NCBI RefSeq assembly: GCF_012939955.1
Contig: NZ_SPMY01000029.1
Coordinates: 1 to 64,000 of the forward strand
Origin: Candidatus Accumulibacter phosphatis
GTDB taxonomy: Bacteria; Pseudomonadota; Gammaproteobacteria; Burkholderiales; Rhodocyclaceae
Direction: 5' to 3'
Length of the DNA: 64,000 nucleotides
Part shown: positions 28,696 through 38,044 of the stretch, piece after piece
Position numbering within the stretch: the stretch's first letter is position 1
Layout: the number at the start of each line of letters is the position of its first letter
Position numbers and translations under genes: made by a program
Notes under the pieces: model-generated
The model's input: the letters and a program-made list of their open reading frames with translations, nothing else
Told to the model about the DNA's origin: nothing
Databases searched by the model: none

Positions 28696-28821
28696 TTAAT
28701 GTGAAAGTCGCGCCAGCGACTCACGAAACTTCCTTCTCCCTCGCGGGAGAAGGGTCAGGGGAAGAGGGGAAACAGTCATGGCTGTCATCATCAGGGGCGT
28801 CTCGATGTGTCATGACCGTTA
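28696..28821 (+). repeat. Three-hairpin intergenic repeat, copy B
   Basis: 126 bases in the mtnA to DUF3617-gene gap, plus-strand orientation. Starts TTAATGTGAAAGTCGC and ends TCATGACCGTTA. Hairpin 2 (CCTTCTCCC/GGGAGAAGG) is perfect. The third inverted repeat is more diverged in this copy (left arm AACAGTCATGGC). Confidence 0.88.
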
Positions 28822-28852
28822 GCAGCCCACCCGATTACCGATGAGGACCTCC

Positions 28853-29422
28853 ATGACACGCTTCACCGCCGCCATCACCCGCCGCCGCAGCCCTTCCCTA
28901 CTCCTTTTTGCGCTGGCGGCATGCAGCCTGAGCAGCCCCCTGCACGCCGCCAGCGGCGAGCTGCCGAAACGCAAACCCGGCCTGTGGGAGCTCAACACGC
29001 GCATGGAAGGCATGCCATCGATCGGCGCGATGCAGCAATGCATCGACCGCGAGAGCGACGACCTGATGATGCAGCAGGCGCAGAAGGAAAAACACAAGTG
29101 CAGCGTCCTGGACGTCAAGACACAGGGCAACAAGGCCAGCGTGCACGCGGTATGCAAGATCGAGGGCAGCACCGCGACGACCGACGCGACTTTCGTCGGC
29201 TCTTTCGACGTCGCCTACAAAGGTAACATGCATACCCGCTTCAGCCCGCCGCTGCACGGCATCAGCGAATCGAAAGCGACCCTCGACGCGCGCTGGATCG
29301 GCCCCTGCAAGCCGGGTCAGAAGCCGGGAGACATCAGCATGCCGACCATCGGCGGCATGGACATCAACGAGATGATGAAGGACCCGCGCGTTCGGGAACT
29401 GATGAAACAGCAGCAGCGGTAA
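28853..29422 (+). CDS. DUF3617-domain exported protein
   Basis: The 189-residue protein has an N-terminal signal peptide (Arg-rich start, hydrophobic LLLFALAACSL). A DUF3617 domain follows: KPGLWELNTRM, a Cys pair spaced as QQCIDRES and KHKCSVLD, and CKIEGSTATTDATFVGSF. Family members are periplasmic with unknown function. I chose the ATG at 28853, with GAGGA upstream, over the ATG at 28841. Copy B of the repeat ends 31 bases before it. Confidence 0.82.
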   Translation: MTRFTAAITRRRSPSLLLFALAACSLSSPLHAASGELPKRKPGLWELNTRMEGMPSIGAMQQCIDRESDDLMMQQAQKEKHKCSVLDVKTQGNKASVHAVCKIEGSTATTDATFVGSFDVAYKGNMHTRFSPPLHGISESKATLDARWIGPCKPGQKPGDISMPTIGGMDINEMMKDPRVRELMKQQQR

Positions 29423-29433
29423 GTCCGGCGGCA

Positions 29434-29477
29434 GCGCTGGAGCGCTGGAGCGCTGCAGCGGTGGAGCGGTGGAGCGG
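29434..29477. repeat. Short tandem CGCTGGAG/CGGTGGAG microrepeat
   Basis: About five degenerate 8-base units (CGCTGGAG, then CGGTGGAG) just after the DUF3617 stop. Function is unknown; it is probably replication slippage. Confidence 0.55.
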
Positions 29478-29535
29478 GCCCCCGCTCGGCTCGCGCGACA
29501 CGTCCGTGCGTGGCGGCGAGCGACCGGATCAGCGC

Positions 29536-31891
29536 TCAGCGGTTTTCCAGACGGTTGTAGTCGAGCAGGCCGGAGCCGATCGGCGAAAACTGCAGGTGCG
29601 CTTCCTGCAGCTCGTCGCTGGCCTGCCAGAACTGCGGGTTGCTGCGGCGAACGACGTAGCGATCGGCCAGCGCGCGGTAGTCCTCTTCCGCCGACAAGCT
29701 GCCGATGGCCGCCGCCAGGGCCTTGATTTCCGAGCGTTGCAGGCGATAGATGGCGCTCGGGTAGGCGCCGATGAAACCTGGCACGACGGTCATCGTATTC
29801 TCGGCCGGCGCTAGCTCACGGCCTTCGCGAAGCAGGCTGGAGACACTGAGGTGGCCGGTATTGCGCAACAGCGTGAAGTAACGCGGCGCCCGCGGCGGAT
29901 CCTCGAGACGCACGGAGACCATCTCGGGAAACCACGACAGGGCAGCACCGCGCGCACTGGCCAGCGTCGCGAGATCCTTGCGCAAGGCGGCGTCGCTCAC
30001 TTGCGCAAGCTCGTATTCGCGGTTCAGCACCGGCGCCACTCGTTTCTGGAGCAGCGTGTACAGTTCGCGCTGCGCATCCTTGCTGCGATAAGAGATGCCG
30101 CTGTGGCCGTCGAAACTGGCGAGTTTTCCGTACACGTGGTTCTTCACTTCCTGGCTGGCACCGCGATACCAGTAGTCACTCACCTTCTTGCGCTCATCCC
30201 GGGGCAGAAAAGTGAGAAAGTTAAACTCGCCTTCCATGCGCAGGAAGTCCATGTACATCCGCGACAGCAACTGGTGGCCGACGTTGCCATAGACGTCGTA
30301 ACCGGCGACCAGCAGGTAGTGGATGCGCTCGAGCAGGCCGTAGCCGATCACCCACGTCGTCTTCGGAGGCCCGCCGACCAGACCCTTGACCACCGAGGCG
30401 TTGTCGAAGTGGCGGAAAATGGTCAGTGCCGCGTTCGGGTTATTGCCGTCGCCGTTCCATATCCACTCTGGATTCGGGCCCTTGTTGGTCGCCGCGTAGC
30501 GATCGAGGAACTGCGACTTGGCCTGCAGATACTCGCCCTGCAGTTTGGCGTACTTGCGCCACGGACCGATGATCCCGGCATCACTTCCCTGTGCCGCCGG
30601 CAAGGCCAGCAGACTGGATTCGCGCGACAGGAACTCGCCGGCCTGGTCCTGCAGATCGGCGTCGGCGAGGAAGAACACCCAGAAACGATCCTCGATCACG
30701 TTCAGGGCCACCTGGCCACGACAGACCGGTCCCTTGATGAAGTTCATGATCGTGAATTGCGCCTCGTCGAGCATGAACTGATAGCGTGTCGAGGTGGGCA
30801 GGGCCTGGAAAGTCACGAAGGGATTGGAAGCCACTTTCAGCTCGTAGGACGGCAGTTCGCTGACCGTGTACTCGGCCGCAATGAACAGCTCCCGCCAGCG
30901 CTGCATGCGCTTCGCGCCGAGCGCATAAGGCAGATGCGTCTTGTCGACAATCGTCTCGCGTTCGCGATCGAGGCGGTAGTAAACGCGCTCGACGCCGGGG
31001 GTCGTCATAGGGCCGGCGGCTGGCAATGAGGTCGATCGGCTGGCCCGGCGGCGTCCGCGACCTGACCATCCGGAAGTAGTGATGCACCGCATCGTCGTCG
31101 AAGTACAGATGCGCCAGGAAAAGATGTTCGTAGATGTAGCGGCTGGCCAGGCGCTGCTTGAGCGAGTCGCCATTCAGGAACACCTCCCAGTCGGCGACCT
31201 GCTGCTCAATCGCTGCCGGCAGCGGTGGCAGCCCTTCGAATGGCGCGCCCAGTTCGAGCCAGCGGCTCAGGGTGGCCATCTCGGCTTCGTTCAGGCCGGG
31301 CAGACCAAAGGGCATTCCCCAGAGGGGATTCTTGCGCTCGAAAGCCGCGTAGTCGTCAATGCGCGGGCATTGCTGTTCCCGGTCGAGCGAAAAATCGAAA
31401 GCCTCCGGCAGGATGGCCGTGTCCGGCAAGGGGTGATCCTGCTTGAGCTTCAGCGCCCGATACATCACGCTCGCCGCCAGATTCGCCGCCGGCGTCTGTT
31501 CACGCTCGTTGAGCACCGCCGCGAAGCCTTTGTCGCGCCATTGCGAGGCCGTCTGCGCATCAGTGAACAAGCGCGTCAACGGCGCTTCGTCCAGGCGCCC
31601 GCTGTCGTAGACCAGCTCCTTGCTGGTGCCCCGGGCAATGCCCTCCCAGGCCGTGAACTTGAGCTGGCAGGGCGCGTCGTAACAGGCGTGGCAAACCACG
31701 CAGCGCTGTTCAAGGATCGGCTGCACGTCGCGACGATACGAGAATCCGGCCGGCGGCATGGCCGGCACATCGAAGCGCGCCGGATCCGCTGCGCCGTAGT
31801 CCTCGTTGAGCGTGTGCCGGGTAATTGCGGCGCAGCCGCTGAGCACGACGATGAGCAGGAGCAGCGCTTGCCTGTTGATGATCATGAGCAT
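29536..31891 (-). CDS. cti: Fatty acid cis/trans isomerase, heme-binding lipoprotein (one apparent frameshift)
   Basis: Cti converts cis- to trans-unsaturated fatty acids in membrane lipids, a fast response to solvents and heat. The start gives a signal peptide with the lipobox VVLSGCAA, then a cytochrome-c type CVVCHACYDAPC motif. The long catalytic body includes KTHLPYALGAKRM and TWVIGYGLLERIHYLLVAG. The frame breaks at GGGGG (30997-31001). With four G, PYDDP joins GVERVYYRLDRE and the protein is about 785 residues, the usual size. ATG 31891 or 31885 could start it. Probably a sequencing error. Confidence 0.88.
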
Positions 31892-32105
31892 TTTCCAGAG
31901 TTGTTGCGCCGCGCGGGCGAGTGCGCGCCGGTGGCCGACACCGGCAAAGCGTGAAGCATACCCACTCTGAGGCTCGCTGCGCCAGTCCCCGGCTTGCCAT
32001 CCCGGGCCACTTGTCTGCCCGATCAGCGGCGCGGCCGCGCGGGCAGCGACCTGATCGCCACCTGCAGCACTCACCCAGCCTGCCGCGCCATGCCCGGCGG
32101 CGAGT

Positions 32106-32138
32106 GCGACGAACGCGACGAACGCGACGAACGCGACG
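32106..32138. repeat. Tandem 9-base GCGACGAAC repeat
   Basis: Three perfect units and a partial one beside the first inverted-repeat element. A similar but diverged run (TTTCGTCCG units) lies at about 55203-55230, next to repeat copy D. Confidence 0.7.
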
Positions 32139-32171
32139 CCAATGACGGGCGTGCGCCTTCTGCCGCCCGCC

Positions 32172-32307
32172 CGTCATTGCGAGGAGGCGCAGCCGACGCG
32201 GCAATCCAGTTCCATCCTCTCACTATTTCCCGCCGCATCGACATCTTGACCACGCGAAAAGCCAAACCTCTGGATTGCCGCGTCGGCTTCGCCTCCTCGC
32301 AATGACG
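32172..32307 (+). repeat. 136-bp MITE-like element, copy 1
   Basis: Terminal inverted repeats of 38 bases, beginning CGTCATTGCGAGGAGGCG on both strands, with one mismatch. The interior is about 60 bases and non-coding. A copy of the same length lies in the opposite orientation at 37765-37900. The outer motif (cattgcgaggaggc...gcggcaatcc) belongs to a widespread class of bacterial small palindromic repeats. Confidence 0.85.
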
Positions 32308-32335
32308 GAGCGTGGGAGATGACGGAGCGTGGGAA
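32302..32335 (+). repeat. Two 17-bp tandem units attached to MITE copy 1
   Basis: Unit ATGACGGAGCGTGGGAG, then one with a single change. Followed by ATGCATGCCGAAAGTCTC, a tail also found at 39921. The same unit occurs once beside MITE copy 2 and three times at 39870. Confidence 0.7.
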
Positions 32336-32426
32336 ATGCATGCCGAAAGTCTCCTGCCCCGACGCGCATCAGACTATCGTCGCGTCGCCAGCCTGCGAAG
32401 CGCGTGCGCGACGCTTCATGCTCAAT

Positions 32427-32920
32427 GCGCAAGCCCCTTTGCTCGATCCGCAAGCCCCTGTGATCTTCCGGCAAGCCTTTGATCCGCGCTCGTCAGCCCG
32501 CTGAGTGCTACAGCGAAGCATTTGTTTTTAACGGAGCCACGGAGAACTGCCCCGGCAAGGCTCCGAGCTTCCAGGGCAAGGCTCTGCGCTACCCCGGCAA
32601 GGAAAAAAAGCCATTCCCGCCAGTCTTTTTGCTGGGCGCGCAAAGCATCGAGGTTTGCACGGCAAGGCTTTGATTCGTCCTCGCGAAGCGCAAAGCCTTG
32701 CGCGCGAGTTCGCGAAGCTTGTACTAAGCGCCGTTTTTCAGCTCGATCGAAGCGCGGCGCTTTGCGCGCAAGGCTTTTTTCCTTGCGGCGAAGCCTTTGT
32801 TGCTTGCACAGGGCAGTTCAGAGGCTTGTAGCGACAAATCGGAGGCTCGCCGTCGCAGCTCGGAGCCTTGCGCCTGAAGCTCCGAGCCTTGCGCGCCGAG
32901 CGAGATGCCTGTCGCGGCAC
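32427..32920. repeat. Degenerate 21-bp tandem repeat array
   Basis: Roughly 23 consecutive units of about 21 bases with a GCAAG(C/G)C-type core, for example GCAAGCCCCTTTGCTCGATCC, GCAAGGCTCCGAGCTTCCAGG and GAGCCTTGCGCCTGAAGCTCC. The 21-base period gives 7-residue repeats such as ARSLAxx, AxRLAxR and SELQAQG in several frames. All are broken by stops or one-base changes, so no frame spans the array. It begins directly after the stop of the minus-strand gene at 32921. Confidence 0.72.
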
Positions 32921-33388
32921 TCAGGCAGCGGCGCCCGAACTCGGTTGAAGCTTGCGCCTGTAGCGACCGGCCATCGCTTCCTTCAAGGCATCGAGCCCGG
33001 CGCCCTTGCCGAAGACCTTGGCCAGCGCATAACCCTCGAGCGCGGCGGTGAGGATGTCGCTACCGAGCGCCATTTCGGTGTCGTCGGCCTTGCTCACCAG
33101 CTGCCGCAGGTTGGCGAGATGCGGTCGCAAGAGATCGAGGTTGTGGAGATCGCGCTCGGCTTCGGCAAGATCGAGTTCCGGCGGGATGATCTGCTTGTTC
33201 TGCGCCAGGACGATCAGCGCCTGTCGGCAAAAGGCTTCGGACTTGTCGCCCATCTTGGTCAGGCTGCGCCGCTGGTCGACCGAGAGCTCGATCAGGCCGC
33301 CGAGTTTCTCTTGCAGGGTCGTGATCGCGGCGGCAATCGCCGCCAGGTCGTCGGGGCCGATATTCAACGCTACGAGGTTTTGGCTCAT
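32921..33388 (-). CDS. Hypothetical protein, helical, about 155 residues
   Basis: Starts MSQNLVALNIGPDDLAAI with a good upstream GGAGAAAAT. It has a repeated-helix look with conserved-looking segments LTKMGDKSEAFCRQAL, IPPELDLAEAERDL and DTEMALGSDILTAALEGY. I have seen proteins of this type in several proteobacteria but know no function. It is G+C-rich like the chromosome, unlike the phosphatase/kinase operon that follows. Its 3' end abuts the 21-bp repeat array. Confidence 0.75.
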   Translation of the reverse strand: MSQNLVALNIGPDDLAAIAAAITTLQEKLGGLIELSVDQRRSLTKMGDKSEAFCRQALIVLAQNKQIIPPELDLAEAERDLHNLDLLRPHLANLRQLVSKADDTEMALGSDILTAALEGYALAKVFGKGAGLDALKEAMAGRYRRKLQPSSGAAA

Positions 33389-34019
33389 GAGTATTTTCTC
33401 CTTGATACAAAGAGAAAAATCAACGGCGCGCCGGCAGTATCCCGCGCTCGGAGTAGGGACGTCAATAGGCTGTGGTCGGCTGCGCCGCGGCGCGGCACGG
33501 CGGACGTGCTGTCCAGCGCGGCAAAGCGCCGCGTCGTGCCTCGAATCGGACGGTCCTCATTTGCCCGGCCGCCGCAGCGAATGGAGTAGCTAAGCGCCAT
33601 CTACTGGCTCCAACGATTCCAAATTGACCCGGCCGGACGGCCGCCCGTCACCCCCCGCTTGCTTGTCGATGACCGCTTTGTAGTACGATCACCGGGCGGC
33701 GTCTTTCGGCCAACAGCCGTCGCTCGATGATTCTGGTAAGCGGCCTTCCGAGGGACTGCTGTACCTCGTAACCTGCCGGAAGGCCAATTCACACAACTCG
33801 GCCGAAGCGGTGAGTGGTGCCTTTGGCAATAGGTGCCAGCTTAAAGGCGGGCACCTGCCGCTGACAGGGCTAGCCGGCGTAATAGCGCATCCGACACTGA
33901 CGAGTAGCATATACTAGGGCCCGCCTTCCACTGTTCGATCGGGAAAAGTGGGAAGTGCGCACCGTTTGCCTCAACATGACCAGCAAAGAAGAACACTGGC
34001 GCGAGAAACTCCCATACGC
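33389..34019. other. Gap upstream of the phosphatase/kinase operon
   Basis: About 630 bases. Short ORFs on both strands show no family motif. Base composition falls from G+C-rich near 33500 to more mixed near 33900. I found no clear promoter or terminator; a sequence such as GCATATACTAGG at about 33906 could contain a -10 box but lacks a matching -35. Confidence 0.45.
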
Positions 34020-35174
34020 ATGAACACAATTCCTTCGCTGATTCAAGACCAGCTAACAACTTGGCTTCTACGTAGGACTCCAGCCAACGGGGTTCGACGG
34101 GTTGCATCGCTCTCTGCAGCCCTCGCGAGTGATGTGGGCAATGTTCGTGAAGGCAATCAAGATCGACTAGCCGCTGTACGAGGTAGAGATCAGCACGGGA
34201 GCGAGTACGCTCTCGTTGCGGTAGCCGATGGGATTGGTGGAATGCATGATGGTGGCACTTGCGCCGCCATGACAGTAGGCGCGTTTATTGCCACAGTAGA
34301 TCGGCTCGCACAAAACGGTGACCAAAGCCAGCGCCCAGAGGATTGGCTTCGTGAAGGGGCTCATGCTGCGAATGCCGCGGTGTATTCAAAATTTCGCGCG
34401 AGCGGCGGCTCAACTCTGGTCGCAATATTGATCCGCCCTGAAACACGCCCGTACTGGCTGAGTATCGGTGACAGTCGTGTTTACTGCATGGATGACAGAA
34501 CGCTAAGGCAAACGTCGATTGACGACACAATCGCAGGTCAGCTTGGCAAAAGTCCAGAGGACGTGGGCGAACAATCGCGACTGCTCCAATTCGTTGGCAT
34601 GGGTGCCGACCTTGAACCTCACATTGCAAGACTTGATGCGAAATCAGTGGAAGCGGTAATGCTAACCACCGATGGAATTCACTATCTCTCCCATAGTCCC
34701 GGTTGGCTGGGGCAGATTATTCGCCACTCGCCCGATCCTGGTGTATGCGTAAAACGTCTTCTCGACCTTGCAAAGTGGTGTGGCGGCCCCGACAATGCTA
34801 CGGTCGCGATGATCACCTTGCCGGTAGACCTGAAGGCCGAAGCTATACCCGGCTATCCTTGCTTGGAGATTTGGGATGCTTACGGAGAGTTGCAAATTAT
34901 CAGCGCGCCACTCTCGCATGCGCCCTCAAGATACATGCCAAACACGACCCCTCTTTGCAGATCAAAACCCGTTCCTGGCATGCCTCCAATTGTTGGGTTG
35001 GGGCCTGTCATTGACGAGCAAGCCACCTCACCCACACCTGAACAGACTAAGCTCCGTCGCAGCAGGGCTCCCCGCAAGCCCAAGAAGCCCACTGAAGAAC
35101 GTAGTAACGACAAACCGGACGAACCCCAACTTCCCCAGCTACACATGGATTTTCCAGCCAAGTCTGACGAATAA
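34020..35174 (+). CDS. PP2C-type Ser/Thr phosphatase with a basic C-terminal tail
   Basis: The 384-residue protein has a complete PP2C domain (residues 30-270): REGNQDRL (metal Asp48), VAVADGIGGMHDGG (Asp70), GGSTLVAIL, WLSIGDSRVY, LTTDGIHYLS (Asp218) and GGPDNATVAMI (Asp258, Asn259). The tail (about 300-384) is Pro/Lys/Arg rich (APRKPKKPTEE) and probably disordered. The kinase gene follows after 14 bases and a second kinase overlaps that one, so this phosphatase is almost certainly the antagonist of the pair. The region has clearly lower G+C than its surroundings, which suggests horizontal origin. The start ATG 34020 was chosen as the first residue with plausible conservation. Confidence 0.88.
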   Translation: MNTIPSLIQDQLTTWLLRRTPANGVRRVASLSAALASDVGNVREGNQDRLAAVRGRDQHGSEYALVAVADGIGGMHDGGTCAAMTVGAFIATVDRLAQNGDQSQRPEDWLREGAHAANAAVYSKFRASGGSTLVAILIRPETRPYWLSIGDSRVYCMDDRTLRQTSIDDTIAGQLGKSPEDVGEQSRLLQFVGMGADLEPHIARLDAKSVEAVMLTTDGIHYLSHSPGWLGQIIRHSPDPGVCVKRLLDLAKWCGGPDNATVAMITLPVDLKAEAIPGYPCLEIWDAYGELQIISAPLSHAPSRYMPNTTPLCRSKPVPGMPPIVGLGPVIDEQATSPTPEQTKLRRSRAPRKPKKPTEERSNDKPDEPQLPQLHMDFPAKSDE

Positions 35175-35188
35175 GAGCCCCCAAAAGA

Positions 35189-36239
35189 ATGATTGCTGAT
35201 CGTTATGAAGTTGTGGGAGCATCTTTTATAGGAGGCATGGCCGCTGTTTGGCCGTGCTATGACACGATCCTTGAAAGAAGAGTCGCGATTAAGGTGATGC
35301 CTGGCAGTGCCGAAAAACGTCGGATACGCGACGAACTCTGCGCGCTGTTGAAAATGCGTTCGAATCATGTCGTTCAAGTCTACGACGTATTGAACCTCAA
35401 TAATGACTTGGCCATTGTCCAAGAATTTATTGAAGGTCAGGATCTGTTCGATGACGACTTAGCTCCGAATAACGAGAATGAGTACTTGAAGCTGCTTTGG
35501 CAGATAGCGTCCGGAATAGCCAACATCCACGATCTTGGCGTCATTCACCGTGACATAAAACCCGGCAACATGAAGATCGACCCCGAAGGGGTTGTCAAAA
35601 TTTTTGACTTTGGATTGGCTCGGGATGAGGGTCCGAGTGCTGCAACGCTTGGTTTTGTTGGAACTCCAGGCTTCGCGGCGCCGGAGCTGTACAGCCATCA
35701 CGTCACCTTTACTGCTGCGGTGGATATTTACGCATTCGGAGCGACTGCTCTTTTTTTTAGGTCTTCGAGATCTCCCCCTACATCTTAAATGCCACCCCCC
35801 GGTGCTTTCGGATGAAGATTGTTTTTCAATGCTGCCGTTTAAGATTGGTAAAGACATAATGGCGACTTTGAATGCTTGCCTTGAGCCAGATCCCTCAAAC
35901 CGACCTGCCATGGGCGACGTTAGGGATTTGCTTGCCAAGCACTTGCTGTGCAACAGGCATAGAGCATTAGTCGTGTTTAATAAAAATGCTTCGTATCTCG
36001 ATGCAACCCGGCCGAGGGTGGACCTTCGGCTTTCCTCGATTGGCGAGATTGGAATTCGCTACGATGGATTTCATTTCTTGGTCGATAGCGTCAGCGGTGA
36101 GGCTTTCATTAACAACACTACTGTGGCAGCGGGAGATCGCTTACCTGGTGCCTGTGTTGTAGCGTTAGGTGCTCCAGAACGAAAAGCCGACCGCAAGTAC
36201 ATCACATTCGACTTGTCTCACCCGGAGATCGTACTGTGA
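35189..36239 (+). CDS. Ser/Thr protein kinase 1 with a C-terminal beta (FHA-like) region (one apparent frameshift)
   Basis: A eukaryote-like kinase starting MIADRYEVVG. The Gly loop is degenerate (GASFIGGMAAVW), Lys35 in VAIKV, HRDIKPGN at 120-127, DFG at 140-142 and GTPGFAAPEL follow. The frame breaks at T8 (35751-35758). With seven T the text continues ATALFLGLRDL and ends at 36239, about 349 residues. After the kinase (about 265 on) is a region reading IGIRYDGFHFLVD, then AFINNTTVAAGDRLPGACVV, which looks like the last strands of an FHA-type sandwich, but the phosphothreonine-binding Arg and Ser-x-x-His are not visible. The stop overlaps the next GTG (GTGA), so the two kinases are coupled. 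Confidence 0.82.
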
Positions 36240-37317
36240 CAGGCCCCTTGAAAGATGGCGATATTATTGGTAATCGTTATGAAATTATTCGATACGTTGG
36301 TGAGGGTGGCATGCAGTATGTATATCAAGCTAGGGATCGAGTGACTGAGCGGCTTGTTGCGCTAAAAACCCCGAAAAACAGCTCGGCAACTAAGCGTTTC
36401 AGGAGAAGTGCCATAGTTGCTGCGAAGGTGAATCATCCGAATGTCGCAAAGACTCTTGACTATCTCAAGACCGATTCCCAGCGGTTCTTAGTGGAGGAAT
36501 TCATCGAGGGCAGTGATCTGAAAGGAGCACTTCTTCAAGAGACGGCGTTTTTTAGATCCCTATCTGGTAGCAAAAGTACTCCATCATCTTGCAAAAGGTG
36601 TAGCCGCAGCCCATCACGCTGGGGTGATACACCGCGACCTAAAGCCGACAAATATCATGGTGATGGGTGGCTATTCTTTGCATGAACTAAAAGTCACCGA
36701 CTTCGGCATTGCCAAGATGGCTGGAGAGGAGTTCAAAGAGGCCGTCGAAGGTGGTGATGCCACCATGTCTATGTCGCAAACTATGGTAGGGGCGCTTCCT
36801 TACATGGCCCCCGAAGCTATTGAAGACCCGTACGCAGTGGGCTCACCTGCGGATATCTGGTCAATTGGAGCGATGATGTACCAACTCCTTTGTGGCCAAT
36901 ACCCTTTCGGCCAAGGTTTAAGGGCGGTTCCTAAAATTATGGATGCAGAACTCCCTGAGACGCCTGACTTCCTCTTCGCAAATCCTCAATTTGCCCCTCT
37001 TGCGAGGGAGATACTTAATATCGTCTTTTCGTGCTTAAAGAAGAACCCTGCGGAGCGGCCGACTGCAGACCAACTAGTCGAGAAGTGCAGCAGTCTCTGT
37101 TACACCTTATCGCCAAGACGCAAAGGGGTTGTGACTGACTTCCGACACGGTGCTTGGGGGTTCATCAGCACCCATGGAAGTAGCGTCTTTTTTTCATCGT
37201 GAATGTGTTTACGGACCGATGCCTATGGTTGGGGACCCAGTCCTTTTCGCCAGCTACGACGGTGGAGGTGCTGACCGAGCGCTACCGGTGGTAAAGCTGG
37301 CCGGCGCACCAACCTAA
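36236..37317 (+). CDS. Ser/Thr protein kinase 2 with a cold-shock-like C-terminal domain (two apparent frameshifts)
   Basis: Full kinase: loop YVGEGGMQYVY, Lys44 in VALKT, HRDLKPTN (132-139), DFGIAK (155-160), ALPYMAPEA. Two extra bases break it: T6 at 36548-36553 (five T restore ETAFLDPYLVAKVLHHLAKG) and T7 at 37188-37194 (six T restore SSVFFHRECVYGPMP and run to TAA 37315). The repaired protein has about 359 residues. The last 60 look like a cold-shock/OB domain: KGVVTDFRHGAWGFIST (RNP1-like), VFFHREC (RNP2-like), then GDPVLFASYDGGG. A kinase carrying a nucleic-acid-binding OB module is unusual. The start GTG overlaps the first kinase. Substrate unknown. Confidence 0.8.
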
Positions 37318-38044
37318 ACGGTTGGAGGAAAGTGAGTCTGTTTGAAAGGCTAATCTGGACAGCTATCGATTAAGTGGCTGTGGGGAATAGAAACCATAAC
37401 AGCTACTCAACTCGGCCACTGCCAACCACCGAACTAACCGATAACCTGCAAGTAAATTGTCGTCTGGAGCGACTGCTGCAATCAGATACCTGCCGTTGAA
37501 CCACCAAGAACGCGAATGACTGCTGCGGGTCGAAAGGGTGAGTAGCGTTTTTCAGTTAGCGGTCTTCCGGACTCGCCGACCCAGCATTTTTCCGCGAACC
37601 CGCTCGAATGGCGGCAATGCCGACCACAGCCGACGCTCAAGGCGCACGCACGAGGCGGCACGGCGAAACACCTGCCCCCAAAAACCGCGAGGATTGTGTT
37701 GGGGCCCATCGCTATTGTAGTGTTGGGTTCTTGATGAGACGGTCGGCAAGCCTCTCCCACCCTCCGTCATTGCGAGGAGGCGAAGCCGATGCGGCAATCC
37801 AGAGGTTTGGCTTTTCGCGTGCTCACGATGTCAATGCGGTGGGAAATAGTGAGAGGATGGAACTGGATTGCCGCGTCGGCTGCGCCTCCTCGCAATGACG
37901 TGGGGGCTGGTGTGGCGCCGCATTCACCATTCCCGACGCGGCCTTCAGCAAGCATGACAACGGCGGGAAATCGGCGGGGTAGCCGGAATTTATAGGTTCC
38001 ATACTGCGTACAAAACTACGCTAGCGAGTCCTAGACCCAAGGCC
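37318..38044. other. Gap after the kinase operon, holding MITE copy 2
   Basis: About 727 bases. Apart from the MITE (37765-37900) only short unconvincing ORFs are seen. A stretch around 37500-37600 is a mosaic of low-complexity and mixed sequence without family motifs. No terminator is evident after 37317. Confidence 0.45.
37765..37900 (-). repeat. 136-bp MITE-like element, copy 2 (inverted)
   Basis: Same length as copy 1, opposite orientation, about nine in ten interior bases identical. It starts and ends with the CGTCATTGCGAGGAGGCG inverted repeat. One 17-bp unit (as at 32302) is attached on its left side. Together the copies bracket 32308-37764. Confidence 0.85.

Noticed and set aside
32223-32474. 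Minus-strand ORF with SVIARRRSRRGNPE
   Set aside because: This is the spurious translation of the MITE-like repeat, a pattern seen in many genomes, not a gene.
33948-34019. Upstream extension of the PP2C frame
   Set aside because: The residues (MGSAHRLPQHDQQRR) show no phosphatase motif or ribosome site; the ATG at 34020 starts just before the conserved domain.
36624-37202. A second kinase split into independent genes
   Set aside because: The parts are complementary halves of one kinase; one base in T6 at 36548 joins them.
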